Assembly (NCBI GenBank): GCA_036925085.1
Contig: JAUPFP010000006.1
Location: 1,453,131-1,517,130 of the forward strand
DNA: 64,000 nucleotides
Direction of reading: 5' to 3'
Source of the DNA: Brachycybe producta
Taxonomy: Eukaryota; Arthropoda; Diplopoda; Playtdesmida; Andrognathidae
Of the stretch, positions 47,639 through 60,444 are shown one piece after another. How positions within the stretch are numbered: position 1 is the first letter of the stretch; every line of letters starts with the position of its first letter. The translations under genes were made by a program, and so were the position numbers. The notes beneath the pieces are model-generated. The model saw only the letters and a list, made by a program, of their open reading frames with translations. It did not search any database and had not been told where the DNA came from.

Positions 47639-50600
47639 ATGAGCGATACAGATCCAAACAAGCTTAAAGTGGTTGAGTTGAGAGCGGAATTAAGTTCTCG
47701 AGGTTTGGACACCAAGGGAAACAAAGCAGTTCTTGTAAAACGACTTCAAGAAGCCATCAATAAAGAACAGGGCATCGCAACCACAGGTAAAACACGCATT
47801 CTAGTTAATTTAATGGGGGGAAAAGTAGGTTGCAGGCATATTTCAGTGTGCGGCGGTGCTGTTATTTTATGATTTTCAGACAAAAATTGCAGTTAAATGG
47901 CTTTTTGCGCGTGGTCTTAACCTTGTAGAATGAGGTATGGCGTGAGGGCGCCACTATTATTCTTATTGTTAAATATTTGAAGCTTAGAACGTGGCGTTAA
48001 TACGTTAGAGATAACGCCAAGGTTGTATGTAAATGGCGATTATGCACTGTTTTATTTTAATCTGCTGGTTCGCCACGTTGTAAATGTAGTTCGTATGAAA
48101 CCGCCGTCAATTTTAATACGTCATGTCCTTTATAAGTGGCTCACTGTTGCGTTGTAGGGTCGCCATTTTTCTTTTGTAGCGAGCCGGTGGAAAGTTTCAC
48201 AAAGGTTTTGCTATTTGATATAACGCTAAATATTGTTTATTTGTAGTGAAAGGCATAAAGGTTGTGTCAAATGTTAACCGGAAATCTTTAGAAATGAAAT
48301 ATGTCTATTTATGAAAATCGATCGCATTTTATTACAATATAGTGCGGTCTTTTGATCGATTGTGTGTTCCTGGTAAGTTTGTGACTTGAAGTGGTTACTA
48401 GGTGGCGCTGTTAGTATCACCAGGCATAACTGCTTGAAAATGGCGGGAAATTTTATCTTTATTAAATGTCCTACTTTACTGTTTTAAAAACTAGAAGAGT
48501 AAATATATCAGTTACATTTTTCTGTTTATATTTTTAAAAGTAAACTTTTTTCGCGATTTTCATTTAGTACTTAATAATAATTAAATAATAATTAAATTAA
48601 TAATAATTAAAAATAATTTTTATTCGAAATCATTAAAAGTTTATTTTGAAAGAAATCAACATGAAATTCTTAAGTAAATGAAATGTTTTCTTCTAGTTTC
48701 GGAACCTCTATATCCAGCAAGTACAGTTCTAACGACTTGTTGATATATAAACGTACTTAGTAATAGTTGTTGTCTTTATTGATCAGATTCAGCTGAAATC
48801 GACGATAGCGCAGCTGATACAACAGAAGGAGATATGGACACTTCGCAGGAGGACTTGGATTCCTCCCAAGTTTCCACAATTGATACTACAGAAGCTAATT
48901 TAAAAGCTGATGTAGCTAAAGTAAAAACAAAAGAACCTGCTGTTACAATCGTGGAACTGAAGGAATCCGAAACAGTTGTCAAGGAAGAAATAGCGACAAA
49001 GGAATCTGTGGCTGATGAGCCTAAAACTACAAAGGCACCAGTTTCAGTTGCTAAAGAATTGGAGACGGAGCCTGTGCCAGTTGCTAAAGAGGTGAAGACG
49101 GAGCCGGTTCTAGTTGCTAAAGAAGTGAAGGCAGAGCCTCTTCCAGTAGTTGAGGAACCGAAAACTGAACAGAAAGATCCGTCAGAAGTGAAGGATGAAC
49201 TAATGGACGAGGTCACCGAAACGAAAGAAATCGTGAAAGAAGAAACAAACGACCATGAAGGAAATTCAAATGATGTGGAGGATGAGCAAAATCTAGCGGA
49301 AAAAGATAACGATGCCTCGGAAGCAACACAAGAGAATGGAATTGCTGCCGAAGGCGGACAAGAGCCGATGGATCACGAGGATGCAGATGCGGAAGGTAAA
49401 CAAAATTTAGTTATGTTAGTTTATTTAAGTGTTTCAATTGACGTTTCGTCTTATTTTTTGTTGCGTAGTTGTTGAAGTGAAAGACGATGGACAAACTTCT
49501 GGAAACGAAAGCAAACATCACGGAGAAAAGAGAAAAAGATCTCCGTCTTCGGATCGCAGACGAGATTCTTATCATAGATCTCACGATCGTAAGAGGTCGA
49601 GGTCTCGAAGTCCTTATAAAGTCGTAGAAGACGAGGACGATACATTTGACGACACGCTCGTCACGTTGGACACTTGTACATAATTCTTCAGAACTTTTTT
49701 GTTGTGATATTGGATTTTTAATTATTTGCTAATTTTTCGATTCAAAGATCATTCGGATCTAAATTTAACTATCGATAAAACTCGATACACGGCTGAACCT
49801 CTAACTAGCGATGGTTTTGCATTGATGTGGGCTGGAGTAAAGGCTACGTATGGTTTTAAGGAAGGAAAAATTGTCTATGAAGTCAAGGTTAGAAATTGTT
49901 TTTTGAACTTTTCAGGCGCAAGATGAACTTAAACGTCGTTCTTGTTTTGTGTTTCAGGTGGTAAAACACTTGAGTATTTCTGTTCCTGACGATGAGGTGA
50001 ATCCACACGTTGTTAGAGTTGGGTGGTCAGTTGGTGATGCGACTCTACAGTTAGGTAATCGTCATAATTGAAGTTATTTTATGCCTATTTCAAGTGTCAG
50101 CCTTAAGTGGTGTTCCAAGAACACTGGTTATTCTGTCTTTCACGAGCGAAATTGAGAGAAACTTGAGTGTTAGAAACTAGAAGGGTTAGCTCTATCACTT
50201 AAAGCTTGTTTTTTCATGTTGAAATTTCTCAAAATAAGCTTTTTATGGTTGTTTGTGCATATTTTTTTGAAATTTTTGACTATAAAAACTTCGTTTTTTA
50301 AAAATATAAACATAAAAATACCCTAAGGGATTCAGCTATCCGTTCCAGTTTCTAACTAAATTTCTTTTTAGCATTGCTCCTGAAATGTAGAATTAACTAC
50401 AACGCGTTATATTTAATCGCAGACATGCTATCCAATCGGGGTCGTTTAACTTTTTTGCGACCAAGATGGGGAAATGATCTGCAACATAAAAAGTTCGATT
50501 AACTGTTAAAACGTGTCGTGGTTTTAATGTTTAGCCACGTTTGACGGTTGATTGATACAAGATTCGATTATTTTTTGCCATCGTTTTCTCGTTTCTTCTG

Positions 50601-53600
50601 TTTGCGACCATCTTCTGTTCGTTTTTTAGGTGAAGATCCACAGTCTTACGGTTATGGTGGAACTGCGAAGTCATCAACTAATTGCGAGTTCACCGATTAC
50701 GGAAAGGAGTTCACGGAAGGAGATGTGATTGGCTGCTTCTTGGTAAGTTCTCTTAATGAATCAAGTGTCATTTTATCTGTGTTGCATTGGAAATAATGAT
50801 GAATATCAATATTATGGTCTTCTTTTCCCGACTGAAACGAATTTGCTGACTTTTTTGATTTAAATACTGAGTTTTCAAATGCAAATGTGTCATTTCAACA
50901 GTTAGCGTCATTATGCGCTCCATATATTTAATATTTTGTCGTTTTTATCGTTTCATTATAGAACCTAGATTCTGATCCCATCGAAATAACGTTCGCAAAG
51001 AACGGAGAAGCACTAGGTATTGCCTACTCCATTCCGAAGGAACAAATCGGAGAGAAAGTGATGTTTCCACACATTCTCACGAAAAATTCGTCTATCGAAC
51101 TAAATTTTGGACAAAACGTAAGACTTAGGATTTAGTTGAGTCTTGGGTTGTTTCGGACATTCGATTAAACTTTTTTTTTTTTAGGAAGAACCATTTTTTA
51201 AGTTACCCGAAGGTTATGAAGAATACGTCTTTGCCGGAAAGGTTGATATCGAAAAGAGGGAACGAGCCACGAAGGGACCAGCAACGAGGGCGGAGTGCGA
51301 GGTTTGTTTTTCATTTTTGGATACTTTTTCACCAAATAGGCTCGAGGCGTAGTTTCATATAGTGGCTTTCCGCACTGCATACATGAACCGTAACACTTTG
51401 TTTTCTGCAGATGATTATGATGTGTGGTTTACCTGGTTCTGGAAAGTCAACTTGGGTTTCGAATTACACGGCGCTGAATCGTGACAAGAACTTTAACGTT
51501 TTGGGCACCAATAACGTTATCGATAAGATGAAGGTTGTTTTATTTTATAAACAAACGAAGATTTCAACGTAAATTTGTGGCTCGTGCTAACGTGAATTCG
51601 TCTGAATTTTTTTTTAAAAAAAAAAAGGTTCTCGGTTTACCACGTAAACGAAATTACGCCGGACGTTGGACTATTCTCATCGACAAGTCGACACGTTGTT
51701 TGAACAAGATGTTGGATATCGCTAGCCGACGTAGACGTAACATCATTCTCGACCAGGTATGGGATAGTTGGCTTCTTCCGATGCTTGTTTTAGAAGAAGT
51801 TTTTTTTGCATGGTTGGTTGGTTTATGCCGTGGGTTTTTGGAAGGTGAGTGGGACGTAAAAAGCAGAAAATTTAGTCCGAAGGTCTCCTCTCTCGATCTG
51901 TGTGTATTTACTATTGTGAGTATGATTTGGAACTAGTTAACGCAATGACGTTCGTTCCTTAACAGAAAAAAAAATTAGTTCACATTTAAGCGTTTTTCTT
52001 AACATCGCAATGACATTTTCTAAAGTTCGTAATCCCTTTTGTGTTGGGTCATCTGGGATCATAAAAGCTGCGTGTGTGAGTAAAAACTCTGTTTTTTTCT
52101 GAAAATTGCTCACGATGATGACGTTTCGTGGGCCGCCTACACTTTTGTTTTTATATAAAGCTTATATATGATTTTAATATCACTGGGCCGTTTTCAATTT
52201 TAAAAAAAAATATCTGACCCCCTCGAATTTCATTTGATCTGTCTGTGTGGACTTATTATTACAGAGTGGATTTATATGATGCACCCACACGCACACTTGT
52301 GTGTTCATAACAACCTCTCTCGGAAGGGCGAGAGAGAGGGAGAGGGTCAACGTTGAATTTTTTTTAGAACTTTATAGGTCACTTTTGTGTGTTCTGTGTG
52401 GAACAACTTGAGTTTCGTCTCGCTCTTCGGCAAATGTTATTGGATTATTGTGTTTTTCTAAATCAAATTGATTTTGATTGTGCAATCAGAATGATGACGA
52501 TGATGATCGAAATACTATATATACGTACAAATATATATACGATCCTCTGATCTGAATGAATCTTTTGTCCAAATCCCGTCTTCGCCAGACCAATGTGTAC
52601 GCATCAGCCCAGAGACGTAAAATGAGGCCTTTTGAAGGTTTCAAGCGAAGAGCCGTAGTGCTCGTACCTACTGATGAAGAATACAAAAGCAGAGTTTCCA
52701 AACGCGAGAAAGAGGAAGGCAAAGATGTTCCGGATAACGCTGTACTCGAAATGAAAGGTAGGCTTCACGACGGCGGAGCGTCGGGGGCCGTAAAAAAGCC
52801 CTTTCCTCACTCGCCTTGGAGACAAAAAATTTCCACATTTTATATGTGCATATATAAAAAATGAAAAAAAAAATTAGGATTAGGAATTTGAATTGATTTC
52901 TTTGTTGGTTTTGGGAAAGGGTTTGGTTGGGGTCCGTTTTTGGGGAAATCGTTCTCCCCTCATCAGACTTTTTGTCTCGAACGTTGTCGTAAAAATGAAG
53001 TAACTTTAATAGTGTTAAATTCATCTTGCAGCCAGTTTTGTGTTGCCCGAAGTGGGCAATATATTCAGCGAAGTGGAGTACGTAGAGTTGGCCGAGGCGG
53101 AAGCCAAAGTGGTTGTTGAGCAGTATGTCAAAGAAGGCAAGGTGGCATGTCCACCTAACAAGCGGTTCAGACAAAACGATCGCAGAGGTCCCGTGTCGGT
53201 CAGCCGCTTCGGTCCTCCTGTCAGGGATCGTTCCGACTTTAGAGGTTTGAAATAAATAAGCCAAATTGTTGAAAAATATTCTTGTCGTTTGATTGTTGTT
53301 TAACCTTCTTTGTAGGCGGACGGGATGATCGACGATATGGTGGTAATCAAATGAGGAGCTTTGGTGGTGGTGGCGGCGGCGGTGGTAACCGAGGTATGAT
53401 GGGACGTGGAGGACACGGTGGTTCTCAGATGGGCCGTTCTGGTGGTGGTGGTGGCGGCGGTGGTGGATACAACCGAGGTATTTGTTTCTTTTATAAATCT
53501 TAAGTATAAATATACTTTTACGTTTATTAACTGTTTCACTTTTTAGGACCGCCTGGTGGGCATCGTGGTAGTGGAGGTGGAGGAGGCGGTGGTCGCGGAG

Positions 53601-55051
53601 GAATGGGTTTCAATCGAAACCGAGGAGGTGGTGGAGGTGGAGGTCCACGTGGTGGATCTGGAATGGGAGGTCGTTCTAACAATTACGGAGGCGGCGGCGG
53701 ATGGGGTGGAGGAGGCGGTGGTGGCCGCGGAGGAGGGGGAGGAGGAGGTAATTTTGGAGGGCGACGTGACCAGAAGGGATTTGGTGGCTCTGGTGGAAAG
53801 GTAAATCAAATGATTTGAACTGTTTATGGTGGTTTTATAGGTGTAAACACATCTCAAACTCTGGTTATTGTTTTTATGTAGGAGCAAAATTAAGAGAAAT
53901 ATGGAAGTGTTTATAAACTAGATGGGTAGTCCAATTGCTTAAGAGGTATTTTCATGTTTATATCTTTCAAAATAAACTTTTTTTGTGGCAAATCTGTGAA
54001 ATGTTTATTTTGAAATATATCAACATCAAAATACTACAGTATTAAGGGATTCAGTTACCTGTTCTAGTTTCTATCACTTTTGATTTATCTTTAGTGTTGC
54101 TGATCTTAGTGCTCTGATACACAGAATAATATACGTTAAGCTTGACCGCAGACATGCTATCCAAGATGGGTCTTTTAATTCCTTAACGATCTCTATCTGG
54201 GAAATGATCTGCAACATAAAAGGTTCAATAACTGTTACTTGTTGTCATTGGTTTAATATTTGACCACGCAGGCGGTTGATTGATACAATATGGCAATGTT
54301 CTTTTTAAAAAATCTAAAAATCTCCATAATGGATGAAGAGTACCCCTGAGTTCAAGAGTTCCTTTATGTCAGTGGGGACAGCCATTTTGAAAAACAGAAA
54401 ACACGACTTCACTGTTGACATTTGGTGAATGTAGTGTTGTTTTGTTGGGGTCGTTAAAGGAACGTTAATGGTTACTGTGACAATACTAGGTTTCTGAAAT
54501 GCATAAATTGCCTTGAAGTTTGAATATCAGCTGATCATGTAATGGATTCGTTACGCATATTTATTTTTTCGTTCAGTCGTTTGGAGGTGCTGGAGGAGGA
54601 GGCTCTAGGTCATATGGAGGAGGTGGCGGAGGCGGAAATTACAATCAACAGAATTACGGCGGTGGCGGCGGAGGAGGTGGTGGTAACCAGGGATGGAAGT
54701 CTTCGAATAGTGGCAGTAAGATAAAAGAATTTCTTAATTTAATGAAGAATACAAACGTCTAATGAAGTTTGATTCATCGTTAAAATGAACATTAATTTTG
54801 TTGTAGGACATGGTCATGGTTCGTATCAGAGCTATGGCGGTGGACAAGGACAAGGCGGAGGAGGGGGCGGTGGGAATAGTGGGGGTGGTGGCGGCAGCGG
54901 ATCTCAGGCTAACTGGGGGCAACAGTACTATAACCAACAATGGGATCAGTGGAGTCAACAAAACCAACAGTACTATAATCAGTACTACAATCAGTACCAA
55001 TCCCACCTTCAGTCATCTCAGCCATATGGTTATGGACAGTCACAGAAATGA
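47639..55051 (+). CDS. hnRNP U-like RNA/DNA-binding protein (SAP-SPRY-PNK-RGG)
   Basis: hnRNP U (SAF-A) family proteins bind chromatin and nascent RNA in the nucleus. Sixteen exons: 47639-47786, 48787-49395, 49469-49675, 49748-49887, 49958-50054, 50630-50742, 50962-51117, 51185-51301, 51411-51533, 51628-51756, 52589-52757, 53032-53244, 53316-53477, 53547-53800, 54577-54715, 54807-55051; total 1,006 aa. In order: SAP domain (residues 8-42, [19 protein letters not shown]); a long acidic Lys/Glu/Pro-rich region with [14 protein letters not shown] repeats; an SR-like patch (KRSRSRSP); a SPRY domain (about 310-525); a P-loop domain (GLPGSGKST near 535; [19 protein letters not shown]); and a Gly-rich RGG/GGY tail (about 725-1006) ending Gln/Tyr-rich. 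It cannot be assigned to HNRNPU versus HNRNPUL1/2. The long introns carry family A repeats. Confidence 0.95.
48478..48700. repeat. family A foldback MITE, diverged, in hnRNP U-like intron 1
   Basis: Core arms TTTTAAAAACTAGAAGAGTA and TCTTCTAGTTTC flank an AT-rich centre. The outer arms are lost. Confidence 0.55.
50090..50570. repeat. family A foldback plus shared flank, copy 1
   Basis: The family A part (50090-50395) is followed by GCAGACATGCTATCCAA, GGGAAATGATCTGCAACAT and GCGGTTGATTGATACAA-like sequence. The same order recurs at 53820-54300 in another intron of this gene. Confidence 0.75.
53820..54300. repeat. family A foldback plus shared flank, copy 2
   Basis: The second member of the duplicated pair described at 50090-50570. 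It lies in the 53801-54576 intron. Confidence 0.75.
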
Positions 55052-55854
55052 ATTATGTGAATATGTGTGTGTCCCTCTCAGTAAAGGAATCCCTTTTTAA
55101 TCGGTTTTCGAGCCGTTTCTTTTTCTATTACATCGTCCTCCTCGTTAGTCTTTAAAATTTTGCGTATTCTTTTTTACGTAAAGGGACATTTATTTTTTCA
55201 TTTTTTATTTTGCGAACTTTATTTTGTACTAAATGTAGGGTTAAATCACAGTTATCATTTAATTTCATGAGCTCATCGATCGTTAGTTTTGATTTTCTTG
55301 TAATATCGCTTTTTGTTTAGATATACTGTATATTTATATTTAAAATGTACTAAAATTTCTCTAAAAGATCGGGTAATTTTCAACTCCTCCGCTCTCATTG
55401 TGAAGTGAAGCGAAATTTCACTTCTTAAGGAAACTATTTTTTATTATCAACACAAATTAATTCAATTCTTAGTTGGAATTGTGATTTTTAAGAGAAAACA
55501 AGTCACTGAAAAGTTCAGTTGTGTTTTGCTTAATTTGTTTCCGTCATTTTACGATACTTGATTTCGCGTGTTTGTGTATTTACTGTAAATTTTTTCAAAT
55601 TAATTACAAAATTTGTTTTATTTGCGACAATAATAATTTTCTTAAATATACAATGATTGCAGTTTCCTTTTTTTTTTTGTTAAAATTATATTTATAATTA
55701 TAATTTAAATTATAATTATATATGATTGTTTTGTATGGATTTTCACAACAAGAAAAAAGATGTGGCTTTGTATACAGCAAAAAAAAAGAAACAAAGACAA
55801 TGACAAATCGTAAATAGAGAAACCATTTTTGATTGTATATTAAGTAAAACATGT

Positions 55855-55860
55855 TTTATT
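55855..55860 (-). terminator. poly(A) signal of the ENTPD-like gene
   Basis: AATAAA on the minus strand about 77 nt after the stop codon at 55937. Confidence 0.55.
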
Positions 55861-55936
55861 AGAAGATATAAACCTACAATGTGGTAACATGAAATGATAA
55901 TTATTAATAATAATAAAAATAGTTTAAAATTCGATT

Positions 55937-58884
55937 TCATTTTAGTCTTTGGTGTTCAAGGTCCAATAGGGCTGCCCCTAAAGCCCAACTTGTTTCGTGG
56001 CCATTAATTTTCTTCTTTAGCTGTACATCAGAATCAGAAAAAAAAGGTAAAGCGGTTTTTTTTTAGTTTAGCTGCTGCCAAAATTGCATACTTACATTCA
56101 CTATATGATTGTTCTTTAGACCAAATCCATCTTCCAGAAGAGAACACACGTAAGTGTTATCTATGCATGAGAATGGTAGGTTACCTTCGAGAGACTCACA
56201 AGCTAAAAATGGCAAGAAATATCGGTAAACATTATACGAAATATGTTTTGAGTTTCTACTTGCCTGTTTTTGCAGTTGTGCAGAAGTCTTGAACAAGAAC
56301 TGATCCTCCTTTACTAGCCACTATTAACAAAGACGCATATATAGTTGTCACATTCTCTAAGTGGACGTTGGGTGCGTTCAAGTTCTTAAGTGTTTTTCTA
56401 ACGGCTAGAAGAGCTAGCTAACAATGCTAAGTTTAAGACAAAAATCTACTGTAAGTATTGCAAGCTTTCCCTTTTCTATCAATTGCTCAGATGTCAAAAG
56501 CCGTGAACGAATAAAAAAAAGGTTCTCTGTGATTGGTGAATTTGAATTTAACCATCACTTCTTAATCTTTTCTTATCTTGTAAGGTTTAGACTTGATAAC
56601 CATTAAAGATGTAGATAAAGTTTTAGAAAATTCACGAAAGTATAATTAAATATAACGGAAAAGAGACCCCCAAACTTACACAAAACGTACCCAAACTTTT
56701 ACAAACTTAAGAAATTAAAAATCAACTCAATCATATGATTGTGACAATAGTAACTTCATTTTGTGCATATTGCACGACGAGTTTACTAATTAAATTGTTA
56801 ACGTTTATTTTTTTGACAAGTTTGGCGCTTCGTACATATATCAAGCTTCTCGAGCCGCTTAAAAAACGTTTATGAAACCGAACGCGCCCATAATTTGCAT
56901 TACAGATTAGCTCTCCATCGACGGCCCGATCGTAGAAGTACGACACTGCAAATAACGTGCGATCTTTGAGTTCACTAACTTGATGAACTCCCTGATCTTC
57001 GATTAACTTTGATACTTGTTTTCTTAGTTTTTCATAAATATTGTCAGTTTTACTCTGTTGTTTCGCCTTTGTTTGGCCTCTGGATTTTCAACGAAACAGA
57101 AGTTCTTTTTAAATTATTTAATCTTGGATTTATTTTATATTAGATTTTTTTTTACCTAATGTTGTACGTTTGTCCTTGAAATTCCCAAGTGAATTTCATC
57201 CCTTTTGACACGTATGGACAATTGAAGTCGTTACTCTGAACATTCATAGTTTCATTAGTCGTCTTCAGTATTGTTAAGCGCATCGCCATTAGACCTAAAC
57301 CCAAATAACTAGAAAATACAAAAGTGGAAACGTTTGAGAAATCGTTTAACACAAAGTTGAAAGGATGGAAACGTTTGAGAAATCGTTTAACACAAAGTTG
57401 AAAGGATAGAAATATTTTTTCGTATTGACAAAATGCGCTAAGGAACTGGGTCCAAAATATATATTTCGTTTTACCCAATTGTTAATGGTTTCCGTTGTAT
57501 TTATTTTTACAAGGAATAACACAATTAACTTTCAATCGAATTACCTGTGAATGTAAAACTTTGCCATTTGTCCGAGGAATGCTATCGAAGTAACATCTTC
57601 CTTTGGAACGGACTCCAATGTCTGTGGATCGAGTGGGACCATAGCCAGTTGAGCCGATCCACCTCCCATATCGGCAACCACAACTGTGTCGTTAACATCG
57701 GCCGTTTTACCTTTTAGATTTTCAGACTTTTAATTGGTGTTTTCCAAATTGTATTTTTATATTAAGATGTTTTATGTTTCAATGTCTTTCGGGAGCAAAA
57801 TTATGAGAAACTAGAACATCTTTAAAAATAAACTTTCTATAGACATAAAAATATCATCAAACTGACATAAAAAGCTCATTTTAAAAGATATCGACATATG
57901 AAAATACTATAAGTGATTCAGTTACTCTTCTAGTTTTTATAACACTTTGACGTTTCTCTTCATTTTCCTCCTGAAAGACAGAATAAGGGAATAATTGAGG
58001 GTCGTTTAAACCTTAAATGCAGCTAAAATAAATTTACCTAATAGGAAGTTAATTGTCGTCCACAAGTAGAGGCCTGCAAAAGAAACTTGGTAAACTAATT
58101 TTAGGATTTTGTATCAAGTTTGCCAGAATACTTTGCCTTCGGAAGTTCCGTCAATGATGGACACCGCATTCGTTCGTACAGAAAATCCGGAAGAAGCAAA
58201 CACTTCACGTATCTTTAAGAGGAAAAAGCAACAACATGCAAGATAAGTATTAGTCAGTGTTTGCGAAGTTTATATTTCTTCAGGCTAAATGAGAAACCGT
58301 ATTTAGAAGGTTATCAGCACTGTTAGCTGGTAACAGTCGAAGACCGGCCGTTGCCTTGAGTGAAATCGGAGTTGTTGACCATCGATCGGCTGGAATTTCG
58401 TTTTTGGCATCGTCTATCAAACCCTGAATGCTTTTTGCTGCAAGCTCAGGATGTTCATAGTATGAAGAAATGCCCGGTTTCACCTCCTTGTAGAATTCGT
58501 TCAAGAGAACCAGGTTGCCACCTAACATATAGATAAGTTTAACATTGCGGTGGATTGTCTTTAAAAATCAATAGTGCCACCTTTGGAGCGTTCGAAAGTA
58601 AATACGAGGACTCTGGAGCCTGTGCTTCCGGCGTCCATCATGATAGCGTAAACTAAGGACCTACCATCCGTATCCTTCGTACTATCACCGATGGTGAAAC
58701 GATTAATAAAACGTACTGCCTGATGGTGGACGCTTGTCGATGTGTCGTACAAGTGACCGAAGAACAAGAGGGCGGCAATTAGACCTAACACGATCAAGAC
58801 AGTATTGAAGGATGTGCCACCATTTGGACGTTTTGTTTGTGAGTGTGGGTCCGCATCTTTAGCTCCAGTTGGCCCCTTCTGGCT
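55937..58884 (-). CDS. ENTPD5/6-like nucleoside diphosphatase (5' end unresolved)
   Basis: These GDA1/CD39 enzymes hydrolyse NDPs in the secretory pathway and so support glycosylation. Exons in transcript order: about 58884-58581, 58521-58298, 58212-58137, 58073-58038, 57710-57545, 57308-57156, 57079-56904, 56320-56264, 56202-56096, 56020-55937; at least 460 aa. An N-terminal membrane segment (LIVLGLIAALLFFGHL) is followed by the apyrase regions: ACR1 MMDAGSTGSRV, ACR2 KATAGLRLLP, ACR3-like GTSEGLYLWTTINFL, ACR4 VADMGGGSAQLAM and ACR5 HETSWALGA. One membrane span fits ENTPD5/6 rather than CD39. Two introns start with GC (after 58137 and after 56264); reading frame and homology require them. 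No in-frame ATG precedes the membrane segment, so a 5' exon is missing. Confidence 0.92.
57326..57407. repeat. perfect 41-bp tandem duplication in an ENTPD intron
   Basis: The unit beginning GGAAACGTTTGAGAAATCGT occurs twice without mismatch (57326-57366, 57367-57407). It starts 18 nt upstream, in transcript terms, of the exon beginning at 57308. Confidence 0.95.
57775..58022. repeat. family A foldback MITE in an ENTPD intron
   Basis: Arms GAGAAACTAGAAC and CTTCTAGTTTTTATAACACT flank GATATCGACATATGAAAATA. It occupies most of the 327-nt intron 57711-58037. Confidence 0.7.
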
Positions 58885-58999
58885 CTTTGATATATACGAA
58901 CAAAGTTATTATTTTTAGCTAGCTTGCTAGCTTCATGTTATATAGATGCAGAGTTATATAGATTGTGTTGAGGGCGCATAATAAAACGACAAATAGGAA

Positions 59000-59252
59000 G
59001 ATGACGCCTGCTTCACATGGACCACTTTGTGGCGTCACAGAAAGTGGTCATTTTTAGCTAGAGGTGTTTACACAAGCCACTGCCACTGATTTTATTTTCA
59101 CCACAGTGGCGATATGTGGTTTGAGTCCTGTCTCAAGTGGCGACCACCGCCGACAGCAGGCCATTGTTTTCAATGGTGGTTTATTTGTAGCAAGTCGCGT
59201 CAGCGAACTACTTTTTGGCACTGCTAAGTGATCCGTGTGAAGCAAGCCTAAG
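59000..59252. repeat. MITE-like element with imperfect inverted ends
   Basis: The left end GACGCCTGCTTCACATGGAC pairs imperfectly with the right end ATCCGTGTGAAGCAAGCCTA. The interior has repeated CCACTGCCAC and GGCGACCACCGCCG blocks. Confidence 0.6.
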
Positions 59253-59739
59253 CTACCAGAAATCAAAATCAAAACGAAAAAGCTAAATCTAAAAATTAGT
59301 AAAAAAAAAAAACTAGTAATTTAACTATAGTTTAACTGCAACTTCTAATATTAAGGTTGGCATTGACAACCACTTTTGTAGGCGAAAAGTGGTCTGTGTT
59401 ATCAAGGCCCTTACTGTTTTCAACTTTGAAGGTTTTGTTAACAAAACACCTGGTTATACACGTCTACTGACAATGTGTATCTTTGTCAAAGTCGGCAATA
59501 AATATAAAGTGGCCCTTAACTGAATTGAGTTAGCAGCCTCAAGCTCATTAAGTTCGGCCACCCATAGAGATTGTCAAAGAGATCACAATCTTCCATCCGC
59601 TAAATTAGGCAATATTTTTCACAGCAGTAATAGCATGCATGCTGACAACAACTACAACACGATTGCTGTTGACTGAAACATGCAATTATGTGGCTGTAAA
59701 ACAAAGCTCGACGTCACTATTGTTGTATTGAGAAAAAAT

Positions 59740-60000
59740 AAATTCAAAGTTTGTTAGAAACTAGAAGAGTGCACAGGAATTTCATGATGATATTTTTAAA
59801 AATAAATGTATTATGAGAATTTGAAAACGACCAAACTACCTGTAATTCTTCTTGATTTTTAATTTAAATATTAAATTTGGTCTTATTCAAAGTGCTATAA
59901 AACGTTTATTTTAGAAGATATCATCAGATGATGTTTTTATTCCTTTACTCTTCAATAGTTTCTCATTTTAAGTAGTTTTTTTTTCTAGTTTTTAACAGAC
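59740..60000. repeat. family A foldback MITE, diverged
   Basis: Left arm CAAAGTTTGTTAGAAACTAG. The inner GATATCATCAGATGATG and the right arm are degraded. Confidence 0.55.
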
Positions 60001-60227
60001 TTTTTAATATTTAATGCACATTAATACATTATTATTAATACATTTAATACATTATGTTATATAAAAGTTGACTGTTATCAAATGATGACGTGTTTATAAG
60101 TTTACACGTTTACAAAATACACTGGTATAACACGTTGTTATACAAATCAGCTCTTAAATTATTATGTAAAATGAAGAATTAATGCTGGGAAAAAATTCTT
60201 AGTTATTTTTGCGTTTTTGAAAGTAAC

Positions 60228-60420
60228 TTCAAAAAGAAATTGAAAATGTTTTAGAAACTAGAAGAGTAAATTATAACTTAAGGGCCGGATATTGACACGA
60301 GCGTATTTTTATTAAAATTAAACTTTTTATTTCAATTTTAAATTCTTCATTTTTATTTTTCATTTTTAATTTGCGAAAAATTTCTAAAAAAAAATAACCT
60401 TGAATATAATAACTTTAAAA
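60228..60420. repeat. family A foldback MITE, left half
   Basis: TTGAAAATGTTTTAGAAACTAG is followed by AT-rich sequence. The right half is not recognisable. Confidence 0.5.
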
Positions 60421-60444
60421 AGTTTAATTGTTATCCTCTTAAGA

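Noticed and set aside
52110..52220. C/D snoRNA candidate in an hnRNP U-like intron (TGATGA then CTGA)
   Set aside because: The boxes are about 100 nt apart but the flanks do not pair, and no C'/D' boxes are visible.
53300..54006. Antisense Thr/Ser/Ala-rich and alternative-frame Val/Glu-rich frames over the hnRNP U-like tail
   Set aside because: They are shadows of GGN glycine codons in the true frame.
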